Shown piece after piece: positions 8,411-16,771 of a stretch of 64,000 bases of DNA. Position 1 is the first letter of the stretch, and each line of letters begins with the position of its first letter. The DNA is taken from contig NZ_JARZHH010000045.1 in assembly GCF_029946515.1 (NCBI RefSeq), positions 1 through 64,000 on the forward strand, given 5' to 3'. The translations under genes and the position numbers were made by a program. Origin of the DNA: Polyangium sp. 6x1 (lineage in GTDB: Bacteria > Myxococcota_A > Polyangia > Polyangiales > Polyangiaceae). The notes under the pieces were generated by a model, which was not told the DNA's origin, did not search any database, and saw only the letters and a program-made list of their open reading frames with translations.

Positions 8411-9364
8411 CTAGCCCCGCGCGGGCGGCTTCTTGCCGAGGCGCGCCATCACTTCCTGCAGGTCGCTCCATACCTCGCGCTTCGCCGACGGCTGCCTGAG
8501 GAGGTAGGCCGGATGGAACGTCGGCATGACGGGGATCCCGCGGTAACTCTTCCACTTGCCGCGCAGCTTGGTGATGCCCTCGCTCGTGCCGAGCAGGCCC
8601 TGGATCGCAGTCGCGCCGAGGGCGACGATGTACTTCGGTCGCACGAGCTCGATCTGCGTGGCGAGGTAGCCCTTGCACGCATCCATCTCTTCAGGCTGCG
8701 GCTTGCGGTTCTCCGGAGGCCTGCACTTGACGATGTTGCAGATGTAGACCTCGCCCGCACGGTACCCCATCGCGGCGATCATCTTGTCGAGGAGCTGGCC
8801 CGCAGGACCGACGAACGGCTCGCCCTGGAGGTCCTCCTCCGCGCCCGGTCCTTCACCGACGAAGCAAAGCTCCGAGAGCGGATTGCCGCGGGCGAACACG
8901 GTCTGCGTGCGCTGCTCGGAGAGGCGACAACGCGTGCAGGAGGCGACGCCTTCGGCGAGGACGCGGAGCTGCTCGATGCGCGCCTCGGGCGTGCGTGCCT
9001 CGGGGCGCGCGACCGCGGCGCGCTGCGGCCTCTCGGCAGGAGGCGGCGGCGGAGAGAACTGCGGCAGAGGCGCGCGCTCGGGCGGCGACGTGAACTGCGC
9101 GGGCTGCGCGAAGGAGGCGTCGGCCGGCGCGGGGCGCCGATCGGCGACGGGCGCGCGAGGGTTTGGCGCAGGCGCGGCGTGTGGCTCGGCCGCGGGATAC
9201 GCGGGCTCTACGTCGCCGCGAGGAGGCGCGAGCGGCAAGCCCCACGCGCCCGTGCTGTCGTACCACTCGACGAGCGCGCGCACCGAGGTCGCGATCTCGA
9301 AGAGCTCGTCGCGCGGGTCGGCGTGGGGCTCGTCCATGGAAGCGCCTTCGTCAGTGGCTCCCAC
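8411..9364 (-). CDS. Family 4 uracil-DNA glycosylase
   Basis: A 317-residue type 4 (UDGa) uracil-DNA glycosylase, which removes uracil from DNA and starts base excision repair. The C-terminal 200 residues carry the [4Fe-4S] ligands C-T-R-C and VKCRPP...MDAC, the catalytic-pocket motif GEGPGAEED, the NIVKCRPPENR segment and the HPAY motif near the end. The first 110 residues are an extra Pro/Ala-rich linker (PAPNPRAPVADRRPAPADAS) with a short helical start (DELFEIATSVRALVEWY), an extension often found in high-GC species and of unknown role. The start overlaps the end of trxB by 14 bases; an alternative ATG lies at 9337. Translational coupling with trxB is likely. Confidence 0.94.
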   Translation of the reverse strand: MGATDEGASMDEPHADPRDELFEIATSVRALVEWYDSTGAWGLPLAPPRGDVEPAYPAAEPHAAPAPNPRAPVADRRPAPADASFAQPAQFTSPPERAPLPQFSPPPPPAERPQRAAVARPEARTPEARIEQLRVLAEGVASCTRCRLSEQRTQTVFARGNPLSELCFVGEGPGAEEDLQGEPFVGPAGQLLDKMIAAMGYRAGEVYICNIVKCRPPENRKPQPEEMDACKGYLATQIELVRPKYIVALGATAIQGLLGTSEGITKLRGKWKSYRGIPVMPTFHPAYLLRQPSAKREVWSDLQEVMARLGKKPPARG

Positions 9365-10328
9365 CTTCTTGCTGCATGAACCGCTCGGCGTCGAGCGCCG
9401 CCATGCAGCCCGTGCCCGCGGCCGTGACCGCCTGCCTGTACGTCCAGTCCTGCACGTCGCCCGCGGCGAACACGCCGGGCACGCTCGTGCGCGTCGAGCC
9501 GGGCACCGTCTTCAAGTAGCCGTTCGGGTGCGTCTCGAGCTGCCCGACGAAGAGCTCGGTCATCGGCGTGTGGCCGATCGCCACGAAAAACGCCGCGACC
9601 GGAACGGACGAGGTTTCCCCCGTCTTGAGGTTTTTCACGACGATCCCCGTGACTTCGTCCTTGGTCACGTCGAGCACGTCCTCGACCACGTGGCTGTAGA
9701 GGATCTTGATCTTGGGGTTCGACACGACGCGGTCGACCATCGCCTTGCTCGCGCGGAAGTCGTCGCGGCGGTGGATGAGCGTGACCGAGTTGCAGAGGCC
9801 CGCGAGGTAACTCGCCTCCTCCATCGCGGTGTCACCACCGCCGACGACGGCGACGTCACGGCCGCGGTAGAGCGCGCCGTCGCAGACGGCGCAGGCGCTC
9901 ACGCCCTTGTTCTTGAGCTGCTCCTCGTGCGGCAAGCCGAGGTAGTTCGCGCGCGCGCCCGTCGCGACGATCACGGTCTTCGCGAGGTAGAGCGTGTCCT
10001 CGACCCAGACCTTGAACGGCCTCTGCGAGAGATCGACCTTCGTGACGTCCGCCGTCACGATCTCGGTGCCCTGGTGCTCCGCCTGATCGCGGAAGCGCTG
10101 CATGAGCTCCTGGCCCGTGACCTTCTGCGGAAAGCCCGGATAGTTCTCGACGTCGGTCGTGAACATGAGCTGACCGCCGGGAATGAGCCCGCCCGCGTTG
10201 AAGCCCTCGATGCAGAGCGGCTTGAGATTCGCGCGCGCGGCGTAGATGGACGCAGTCAGGCCCGCAGGGCCCGAGCCGATGATGATGACGTTGCGGACGG
10301 GTGTGTCGGACATGCTGGTCCGGGTCAT
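9351..10328 (-). CDS. trxB: Thioredoxin reductase
   Basis: A 325-residue low-molecular-weight thioredoxin-disulphide reductase, the flavoprotein that passes electrons from NADPH to thioredoxin. The FAD-binding GSGPAG is at residues 18-23, the redox-active pair is C146-A-V-C149-D-G, the NADPH-binding GGGDTAMEEA follows directly, and the C-terminal FAD motif is VFAAGDVQD. CAVC in place of the usual CATC is a tolerated variant. The in-frame ATG at 10313 (MSDTPVRN) is an equally good start. The gene leads a run with the glycosylase (14-base overlap) and the DUF2085 gene. Confidence 0.96.
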   Translation of the reverse strand: MTRTSMSDTPVRNVIIIGSGPAGLTASIYAARANLKPLCIEGFNAGGLIPGGQLMFTTDVENYPGFPQKVTGQELMQRFRDQAEHQGTEIVTADVTKVDLSQRPFKVWVEDTLYLAKTVIVATGARANYLGLPHEEQLKNKGVSACAVCDGALYRGRDVAVVGGGDTAMEEASYLAGLCNSVTLIHRRDDFRASKAMVDRVVSNPKIKILYSHVVEDVLDVTKDEVTGIVVKNLKTGETSSVPVAAFFVAIGHTPMTELFVGQLETHPNGYLKTVPGSTRTSVPGVFAAGDVQDWTYRQAVTAAGTGCMAALDAERFMQQEGGSH

Positions 10329-10411
10329 AGCGAAGGCACGCGGCCGCGTCGATACGCGCGCACCACCCGGACGAACAGAGGCGGGAAACAGCGGCCGATC
10401 GGGGCCGAAGA

Positions 10412-11215
10412 TTACTTCTTCTTCTTCTTCTTCGTGTCCTTGGCCGGGGGCGGCGCGGACTCGGCGACGAGCTTCTTGTTGTACGTGCGGGCGACGTCGT
10501 GGAGATAGGACTCGCTCGTCAGCTTGGGGAAGTCGGAGGGCGAGATCTCGTCTTTGGCCATGCGCGTGGCCTTCTCCGCCTCGCGACGCATGCCGCCGAG
10601 CGCGCTCTGATAAATCCAGGTGCCGATCGCGCCGACGATGACGCCGCCGATGATGATGCCCGTCGAGGCCGCGGTCGGGACGATCGGATCGTCTTTCGTT
10701 GCAGCCGCAACGATCGCCCAGCCACCGGCCAGGCCGTACCCCACGCCGGTCACGATCATGCCGGTGGAGCGCTTGCCGGCGTTGTCCTTGATGCCCTTCT
10801 CGTAGACGGACATCGAGTTCGCGTGGTTCTCGCGGATCTCCACGATCCGCTCCTCGAACGCTTCCTCGAACGCCTGGTCGCGCGCGATGTGCAGCGCGCT
10901 GAGCACGTCGATCTTCTGCCGGCCCTGGTAGACGTCCCAGGAGTAGCCACGGCGCGCGACCTGCTGGTTGCCGTAAATGCGGCTCGATCCGACGAGGCGG
11001 CCCGACGCGTCGCGGACCTCCTGCTCGCCGAGCTCGACGCGCTCCGTCGTGGTGTACGTGAAGCTCTCGCCCTCGACGGCCAGCGGCTCGCCGGTCTTTT
11101 TGTGCTCAAACGTGTAGTCGTATTCGTCCGGGGCCGTCGGCGGAGGTTTGGGGATCGAGCAGCCGACGACCGCCAATCCCAGACCAACCACCATCAACGA
11201 AGCACGCGCGTTCAT
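10412..11215 (-). CDS. Lipoprotein with C-terminal helix pair, unknown
   Basis: A predicted lipoprotein of 267 residues with no recognised family. The ATG at 11215 has GGGAGGAACGG upstream and begins a signal ending AVVGCSIPK. The mature protein has a polar N-terminal half (EYDYTFEHKKTGEPL and a long charged helix with FEEAFEERIVEIRENHANSM), then two glycine-rich hydrophobic stretches (VTGVGYGLAGGWAIVAAA and TGIIIGGVIVGAIGTWIY) that could be membrane helices. It ends in a run of seven lysines. Hydrophobic helices in a lipidated protein suggest an inner-membrane or vesicle-associated role, but this is inference. It stands alone between trxB and the FadL-like gene. Confidence 0.8.
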   Translation of the reverse strand: MNARASLMVVGLGLAVVGCSIPKPPPTAPDEYDYTFEHKKTGEPLAVEGESFTYTTTERVELGEQEVRDASGRLVGSSRIYGNQQVARRGYSWDVYQGRQKIDVLSALHIARDQAFEEAFEERIVEIRENHANSMSVYEKGIKDNAGKRSTGMIVTGVGYGLAGGWAIVAAATKDDPIVPTAASTGIIIGGVIVGAIGTWIYQSALGGMRREAEKATRMAKDEISPSDFPKLTSESYLHDVARTYNKKLVAESAPPPAKDTKKKKKK

Positions 11216-11367
11216 CCGTTCCTCCCGGACATGTTCATCCCCGACCGACAATAACCGTGTCATCGAAGCGCGCCGGCGTATCCGGTGTCAACGCTCTCGA
11301 CACGCCATCTCACGTGACGCTGCGGACTCTCGTCGGTCGCTCGTCCAGCTGTGCTGAAACGAGTCTC

Positions 11368-12915
11368 TCAAAACCTGTACGTGGCCCCGAGGGCGACCTC
11401 GTTCAGGCTCGACTCCAGCCGCCCGCCATTGACGTTGTGCTGGCTCCGATAATTCGTCGTCGCGTCGCCGGAGAGGCCGAGAACCTCACCTTTGCCCCCG
11501 TTGTCGAGCGGCTCGTAGAACGTGTGCTGGTAGGCGAGCGAGACGTCGACGGGCCCGATGCGCACGCTGCCGCCGCCGCCGACGCCGACGCGGCTGCCGA
11601 GGTTGAAATCGGGGTTCAAGTGCGCAGGGTCCTGGCCGTTGGTCTCGAAAAACCCGCCCGCGCGGACCGCGAGGAAGCCCGGGACGACCACGAAGTCGCC
11701 GCCGAACCGCACGCCGAAGACGTTCTTCCACTTGTGCGGGATGTCGGCGTTCGTGGGGATTTCGCCAGGCGTGCCGTTCACCCGGATGCCCTTGTCGAAG
11801 CGGACCTCGAGGTTGTCGACGACGCTGTTGTGCGCGTACGTGAAGTCGACCTCGATGTCGAAGAGGTCGTCGGCGAGCGGGTCGCGCACCTTGGCGCCGA
11901 CCTTGGGCACGAGCGAGCCCGCGCGCTGCGGGTGGTGGTAACGAAACCCGAGACGCGCCTCGAGCGGGATCCGGAAGTTCAGCGTGCCCGCGTCCTCGTC
12001 CTCGGTGATGTTGCAGTTCGCCGGGCCCATCGGACACGGGTTCTCGTTCTTCTGGCCGCCCGCGCGCCAGTAGAGTGATTCGAGCCGCACGCCCGTGCGC
12101 GTGCGGATCGCGTCCTGCCACTTGAACGACGCGCCGAGGTCGAGCCGCTTGTGCGGCGAGGCGAGGATACCGACGACGACGCCGGGCACGAAGCCGTCGA
12201 AGGCCGAGAGCGTCGACTTCACTTCCTGGTTGCCCGCGAAGTCGTCCGTCGCGATCTGCGAGGTGGCCTCGGTGAAGTTGACGAACTCGATCGAGGCGAC
12301 GCCCCACATGAAGCCCGCGCCGATGCTGAGCCAGTCCTTGATCGCGTAGCTCACGCTGAGCGTCGGGTTGAAGATGAGCGAGTCGCTGCTGACGAGCAGG
12401 TGGCGCTGCGGCGAAGGCTGCGTGGTCGAGATGCCGAGCGTGTTCGTGTACGGGATCGACTCGGGCCAGACGATCTTGCCGACGCCGTGCGGGCCCATGA
12501 CGGACACGCCGATCGCGAGCTGTCGCGTGATGCGGAAGTTCGCGGCGATCTGCGGGTTCGGGAAGGGCGAGCTCTCGGCGCAGACGGGGTCGGACGGGCC
12601 TCCCGCCGCGCCGGGGCCGGGGATGCCGCCGCCCGGCGAGACAGGCTGACCGTTCACGTCCCTGCGCGAGAAGCAGGTGTCCATGAACATGAGGTGCGCG
12701 CCGACGTGCACGCCCGACTTCTGGAACGCGAGGCCCGCCGGGTTGAAGTACGCGGCGAGCGGGTCATCGGCGCGCGCGACGTACGTGTTGCCGCGCCCGA
12801 GCGGCACGACGCCATTGTCGGGAGAGTCGATCCCCGAGGAGGCGCGCGCGACGCCCGCGCCTCCGAGCAAGACCGACCCCACGAACGCCCCCACGACGAG
12901 ATTCCTCGCGCCCAT
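11368..12915 (-). CDS. FadL/OmpP1-family outer-membrane barrel
   Basis: A 515-residue outer-membrane protein of the FadL/TodX/OmpP1 type, which forms 14-strand barrels for hydrophobic solutes. The ATG at 12915 gives a clear signal peptide (LVVGAFVGSVLLGGAGVARA). Next comes the family's N-terminal hatch region with RGNTYVARADDPLAAYFNPAGLA (its DDP..AxxxNPAGL core is diagnostic). Alternating strands follow (LSIGAGFMWGVASIEF, RIPLEARLGFRYHHP) and the chain ends in an aromatic residue (NEVALGATYRF), as needed for BAM recognition. It is the last gene of a three-gene operon, 35 bases after the MXAN_5187-type gene. A longer open frame continuing upstream to 14157 is an artefact in the shadow of that gene. 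Confidence 0.92.
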   Translation of the reverse strand: MGARNLVVGAFVGSVLLGGAGVARASSGIDSPDNGVVPLGRGNTYVARADDPLAAYFNPAGLAFQKSGVHVGAHLMFMDTCFSRRDVNGQPVSPGGGIPGPGAAGGPSDPVCAESSPFPNPQIAANFRITRQLAIGVSVMGPHGVGKIVWPESIPYTNTLGISTTQPSPQRHLLVSSDSLIFNPTLSVSYAIKDWLSIGAGFMWGVASIEFVNFTEATSQIATDDFAGNQEVKSTLSAFDGFVPGVVVGILASPHKRLDLGASFKWQDAIRTRTGVRLESLYWRAGGQKNENPCPMGPANCNITEDEDAGTLNFRIPLEARLGFRYHHPQRAGSLVPKVGAKVRDPLADDLFDIEVDFTYAHNSVVDNLEVRFDKGIRVNGTPGEIPTNADIPHKWKNVFGVRFGGDFVVVPGFLAVRAGGFFETNGQDPAHLNPDFNLGSRVGVGGGGSVRIGPVDVSLAYQHTFYEPLDNGGKGEVLGLSGDATTNYRSQHNVNGGRLESSLNEVALGATYRF

Positions 12916-12950
12916 CGCTCTGCCGCTCCTGCCGATTTCGATGCTGGGTT

Positions 12951-14621
12951 TTACTTGTTGACCGGCGAGGCCTTCAGCGCGGCCTTGCCTTCCTTCGCGT
13001 ACACCGTGAACTTCACGCGCGTCACGCCGTGCCGCTGCACGAGCGCATCCTTGTTGCGCTGAAGCGTCGACTTGAACTTCTCGAACGTCATGCCCGCCGT
13101 CGGCTCGCCGCACTGCTGCTTCATGGCGACGAACTCTTCGTAGACCTTCTGCCACTCGGTGAGCTCGTCGCCTTCGCCCTCGTCCGCCGCGGCAGGCGCG
13201 GGCTCGGCCGCGGCAGCCTTCGGCAGCGAAGGCGGAGGCGGAGGCGGCGCGGGCGCGGCCTCTGCCTCGGCTTCGGGCACCGACTCGACCGGGTCCTGCG
13301 TCGTCGAGCCCGGGCGCGGCTTCGGCTTCGGGAGGGCCTTGGGGAGCGGCTTCGCGGGCGACGGGCCGCTGGCGGGGACCGGGATCGCGGTCGACGAGGT
13401 CTCGCCGGGGCCGGGCACGGCGAACGCGCTCATCGTGGGCGCGGCCGGGATCGGCCCGAGGACCTGTTCGAGATCGGCGGCGCGACGCGGGGCGCCTCCC
13501 TTGGCCGCGATCTTGTCGATGCCGTCGTTGATGTCGGAGGCGATCTTCTTGTACCCGCCGCGGAACTTGCTCGGCGCGAGCACGTCGACCTCGCCCTTCG
13601 CGAGGCGGAGCGCTTCCTTGCCGAACGTGGCGAGCGGCTGCGTGTGCTCGAGGACGGTGAAGAAGATGCCGAGGCCCGCGAGCCCGAGGATCGCCGCGAT
13701 GACGAGGATCGTCGGGACGTTCTTCTTGTCGGTGTCGTCGGCCTTGTTGAGGAAGTCGAGCGGCGAGTCGACGGCGACCGCGAGGCGACCGACGGCGTAT
13801 CCCGCGCCGAGATCCCAGGCCTCGCCGGGCATGCGCGCGTAGACGACGCCGAGGTGCGAGGCGATGACGCGCGGCTCGCTGCGGCCCTTCTCCTGGTAGT
13901 CCTTGTTGTCTTCGAGCTGCTTCAGGTCCTGCGTGATCTGATCGAGGTTCGCCTTGTCGAACCCTTCGGGGGCCCACGACGCGACGCGCGCGCCGTCGGC
14001 GTAGAAGCCGACCGCGGAGCCCGTGCGCTTCGAGACGCCCTGCGCGAACTTGTCGTCGACGATCTTCACGCCGATGACCGCGCCGACGGGCTCGCCGTTG
14101 ACCTCGGCCTCGACGGGGCGCGCGACGACGCGATAGATGCGGCCCTTCCAGACCCACGCGTCGTCACGGATCCAGCCGTGCAGCGCGTCCGCGACGACGG
14201 GGTAGCCGCCAAGCTCCCAGTCCTCGGCGTGCTCGATGCCGACGGAGGCGATGACGCGGCCGTTACCGTCGACGGCCCAGAGCGCGTCGAACTTGAGGTC
14301 GGCGGGGATCACCTCGGTGTCGAGCTTCTTCAGCGCCTTCTTGGCCTCGTCGCGCAGGTCGCGGCTCGGCTTCGCTTCGGGCGTCGCCTTGGCGAGCTGC
14401 CCGCGGAGCTCGGGCGCGAGCGCGACCGGGATGAGCGCGCTCGAACGGTTGCGCGCGTCGTCTTTGAGGTACCAACCGACGGCGCTCGAGTCGGCGGCGA
14501 GCGAGTCGCTCATCGCCCGGAGGCCGGCGCGGTTGTACATCTGCGCGGCGAGCATCAGCGTGAACGCCGACACGCCGAGCAGGATGGCGAGGGCGAGGTA
14601 CCAGAAACGGGACAGGATCAT
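12951..14621 (-). CDS. Membrane sensor-like protein, MXAN_5187 type
   Basis: A 556-residue protein with a transmembrane helix at about 5-27, a periplasmic region of about 270 residues and a second helix near 300-322 (TILVIAAILGLAGLGIFFTVL). The periplasmic part (DALWAVDGNGRVIASVG, VGAVIGVKIVDDKFA) looks like a Cache/PAS-like sensor. After the second helix there is a HAMP-like stretch (LATFGKEALRLAKGE), a long Pro/Ala linker and a compact C-terminal domain with MKQQCGEPTAGMTFEKF and VKFTVYAKEGKAALKA. That last domain matches what I recall as the MXAN_5187 C-terminal family of myxobacteria; function is unknown. It sits mid-operon, 16 bases after the cupredoxin-like gene. Confidence 0.8.
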   Translation of the reverse strand: MILSRFWYLALAILLGVSAFTLMLAAQMYNRAGLRAMSDSLAADSSAVGWYLKDDARNRSSALIPVALAPELRGQLAKATPEAKPSRDLRDEAKKALKKLDTEVIPADLKFDALWAVDGNGRVIASVGIEHAEDWELGGYPVVADALHGWIRDDAWVWKGRIYRVVARPVEAEVNGEPVGAVIGVKIVDDKFAQGVSKRTGSAVGFYADGARVASWAPEGFDKANLDQITQDLKQLEDNKDYQEKGRSEPRVIASHLGVVYARMPGEAWDLGAGYAVGRLAVAVDSPLDFLNKADDTDKKNVPTILVIAAILGLAGLGIFFTVLEHTQPLATFGKEALRLAKGEVDVLAPSKFRGGYKKIASDINDGIDKIAAKGGAPRRAADLEQVLGPIPAAPTMSAFAVPGPGETSSTAIPVPASGPSPAKPLPKALPKPKPRPGSTTQDPVESVPEAEAEAAPAPPPPPPSLPKAAAAEPAPAAADEGEGDELTEWQKVYEEFVAMKQQCGEPTAGMTFEKFKSTLQRNKDALVQRHGVTRVKFTVYAKEGKAALKASPVNK

Positions 14622-14637
14622 CGGCTCGTCTCCGCCT

Positions 14638-15408
14638 TCACTTGCTCGGGGTCGTCGCGCCGACCACGAGGGGCGCCTTGAGGGGCTGCTCGGTCGGGAA
14701 GGGCGTGATCACGACGTCGAGCTCCTGGCCCACGGGCTCGCCGTTGTAGTAAGCGCGAAGCTTGTGCGGACCGGGCTCGAGGTCGATCGCGAAGTCGCCC
14801 TTGCGGTCGGGGTACGTCGAGGCGATCGCGCGTGGCTCGACGACGACCCAGGAGCGGACGCTCGGCGCGAACTGATCACGGATCTCGTACTTGCCGGGCC
14901 CGGGCGGGGTCCACGAGCGGCTCTTGCTCGGCGCGGTCTCGACGGCGCCGAGGCCCTTGTTTCCCGTGTCGTAGAGCTTGTGCGGGAACGGGTCTTTGTT
15001 CTCGAAGTTGATCTGCTGGCCCTCGGGCACGACGATCGTGACGGGGCTCGTGCGTCCGCCGGCGATGCTCACGGTGATGGGCACCTTCTGCGGCGTGCCC
15101 TTGTCGCCGAGCGCGACGATCGCGAGCTCTTTCGGCAGATGCCCCGTCAGGGTACGCACGTCGGGCCGAACGGTCGGAGACGGCTCGCGGAAGGTGTAGC
15201 GACGAGCGTTCGGGTCCTTCGCCTCGTTCCACACGGGGTTCAGGAGCTTCTCGGCTCCGCTCAGCTTGCCCTTGGCCGTGACGGCGGCAAACGCAACGCC
15301 TGGGACGGTCAAAAGCACGAGCGCGACGGCTCCTCGACGGAGCAGGCCGCGCAGGCGGCCGGATTGGCTCGCCTTCGCCTTGGAAACGAGCGTGTCGAAC
15401 GTGTCCAT
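14638..15408 (-). CDS. Exported cupredoxin-like protein
   Basis: A 256-residue protein with one N-terminal hydrophobic segment (GAVALVLLTVPGVAFAAV) that is either a signal anchor or a signal peptide. The central region (INFENKDPFPHKLYDTGNKG, then WTPPGPGKYEIRDQFAP, then WVVVEP) has the plan of a plastocyanin-like cupredoxin: an N-x-D-x-x-x-H strand and a G-x-Y-x-I-x-D loop. The usual second Cys/His pair is not evident, so copper binding is doubtful. The C-terminal stretch (DFAIDLEPGPHKLRAYYNGE) resembles a PEGA strand pair. The ATG at 15408 was chosen over one at 15474. It is the first gene of the operon with the MXAN_5187-type and FadL-like proteins. Confidence 0.8.
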   Translation of the reverse strand: MDTFDTLVSKAKASQSGRLRGLLRRGAVALVLLTVPGVAFAAVTAKGKLSGAEKLLNPVWNEAKDPNARRYTFREPSPTVRPDVRTLTGHLPKELAIVALGDKGTPQKVPITVSIAGGRTSPVTIVVPEGQQINFENKDPFPHKLYDTGNKGLGAVETAPSKSRSWTPPGPGKYEIRDQFAPSVRSWVVVEPRAIASTYPDRKGDFAIDLEPGPHKLRAYYNGEPVGQELDVVITPFPTEQPLKAPLVVGATTPSK

Positions 15409-15575
15409 CGGAAGGGGGAAGCTACCGGAATGGCAGGGCAAACGGAAAAGAAAAGCCGCCAAGGAGGACGGCACGCGGACAGGGCCGCGCGCGTGTCAGA
15501 GGGGTGGCGGTGCGAGGCGCGTGCGAGGGCGGGCGAGCGGCGGGTTTTGCTTGACAGAAACGGCGGAGTGATCGG

Positions 15576-16025
15576 TCAGGCGGGGCCTTGGCGGACCTCG
15601 TCGAACCAGGCGCGGGCGGAGGCGTGGTCGTCGAAGTAGCGGACGGGGGCGCTCGCGATTTCGAGCTTGAGGAGGCGGGCGGCACGGATGAGCGTCTCGG
15701 AGAGCGTGCGCATGCGGTAGCTCGCGCCGACGACGGCGGCGGCGCGGATCATGCGCGGATTGAACTTTCGGTTGAACTCGAGGGCGGCGCTGACGCTGAC
15801 GCGCGCGAAGTGCACGGATACGTCCGTCATCGAGAAGAGCCCGCCCATCCGTGGTCCGGCCTCCTTCAGGAACGCGAAGACGCGCTCGGCTTCGTCGGCG
15901 GTCATCTCACGGACGAGGCGAAAGACGATGATGTCGGGAGGCTCGAACCGAGCGATATCGGGAATGAGGTCGAAGGGAACGTCGAGGGAGTGCCCTGGGT
16001 CCCCAAAGCCCGGAGTATCGGCCAT
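15576..16025 (-). CDS. SpoIIAA-like (STAS/SEC14-type) protein
   Basis: A 149-residue soluble protein resembling the SpoIIAA-like/STAS family of small alpha/beta proteins. The motifs are PDIIVFRLVREMTADEAERVF at the start and GLFSMTDVSVHFA in the middle, then VVGASYRMRTLSETLIRAARL and PVRYFDDHASARAWFDEVR at the end; the final FxDxxxARxWL pattern is typical. These proteins are often tied to stress or signalling complexes, and many myxobacterial genomes hold tens of copies. There is no phosphorylatable serine that I can point to with confidence. It lies alone, about 80 bases from the DUF4304 gene, in the same direction. Confidence 0.78.
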   Translation of the reverse strand: MADTPGFGDPGHSLDVPFDLIPDIARFEPPDIIVFRLVREMTADEAERVFAFLKEAGPRMGGLFSMTDVSVHFARVSVSAALEFNRKFNPRMIRAAAVVGASYRMRTLSETLIRAARLLKLEIASAPVRYFDDHASARAWFDEVRQGPA

Positions 16026-16108
16026 GACACGGTTGTAGCATGGACTGTCGTCCCGACCGGTCCACGTGGAGGCCGAGCAGGTCCAAGGTCTATCCGGACA
16101 CGATGGCG

Positions 16109-16771
16109 TCAGTCGTCGTCACACGAGAATCGCGCGAAGAACTTCTCGTCGGTCTCGGCGCCATAACGCTTCTTGGTCTTCGACTTCTCCCGCTCGATAC
16201 ATTCGCGGCACTTGTCCTTGCACCCGAGCCGCTTCCAGAGGATCGCGGCATAGAAGAGCTCGAACGTATCTTCACGGGGATCGATGAAGCGGTCCTCCTT
16301 CCTTCGGGGCTGCGAGAGGAACTCCGCGACCGCGCGTTCGTCTCGAAACCGGTCGAAGAAGGGCAGGGCCGCGACCTCCACGAGCCTCAATAGCTCCTGC
16401 CCTACCTCGTCGTCCTTCTCGGGCCCATCGGAGGACGTGAGATGCCACCACCTGTCGCCCGTTGGTGTCAGCATTCCGGGCCGCACGTTCAGGATTCCGT
16501 CCGCGGCCTGAGGTGCCTTGGATTCGACGCTGCCTGGACCCCAGTAGAGAACTCTGACCCCCGGCACGTGGATCCCACAATTCGTTGTGAAGCTGGACTT
16601 GCCGGCCGTGTTGATTTTGCCAGTCTCGGGGTTGAAGAGGTGCTGGACGCTCCCCACCTCCCGCACGTACACGATCCCTCGTTTCTTGAAGCCCGCCGCC
16701 TGGAGCGTGGGCGTGACCCAGGTCTTGAAGATGTGGCTCCTTCGGTCCCGCAGGGCTCGCTCAGGGGTCAT
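16109..16771 (-). CDS. DUF4304 protein, probable immunity protein
   Basis: A 220-residue DUF4304-type protein. The N-terminal pattern (FKTWVTPTLQAAGFKKRGIVYVRE, VQHLFNP, then SSFTTNCGIHVPGV) is the family signature. A WHLTSSDGPEKDDEVGQELL segment and DRFRDERAVAEFL complete the domain. DUF4304 proteins occur repeatedly beside polymorphic toxins and are regarded as possible immunity proteins. Here the ATG lies inside the last codons of the upstream gene (11-base overlap), a nuclease-tipped lipoprotein. That arrangement ensures that the protein is made whenever its neighbour is. No signal peptide is present, so it should act in the cytoplasm, where a nuclease would do damage. Confidence 0.85.
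   Translation of the reverse strand: MTPERALRDRRSHIFKTWVTPTLQAAGFKKRGIVYVREVGSVQHLFNPETGKINTAGKSSFTTNCGIHVPGVRVLYWGPGSVESKAPQAADGILNVRPGMLTPTGDRWWHLTSSDGPEKDDEVGQELLRLVEVAALPFFDRFRDERAVAEFLSQPRRKEDRFIDPREDTFELFYAAILWKRLGCKDKCRECIEREKSKTKKRYGAETDEKFFARFSCDDD

Noticed and set aside
11368-14157. A single 929-codon frame covering the FadL-like gene and a large upstream part
   Set aside because: The first 400 codons are Arg/Ala-rich sequence in the wrong frame of the MXAN_5187-type gene; the real gene starts at 12915 with a signal peptide.
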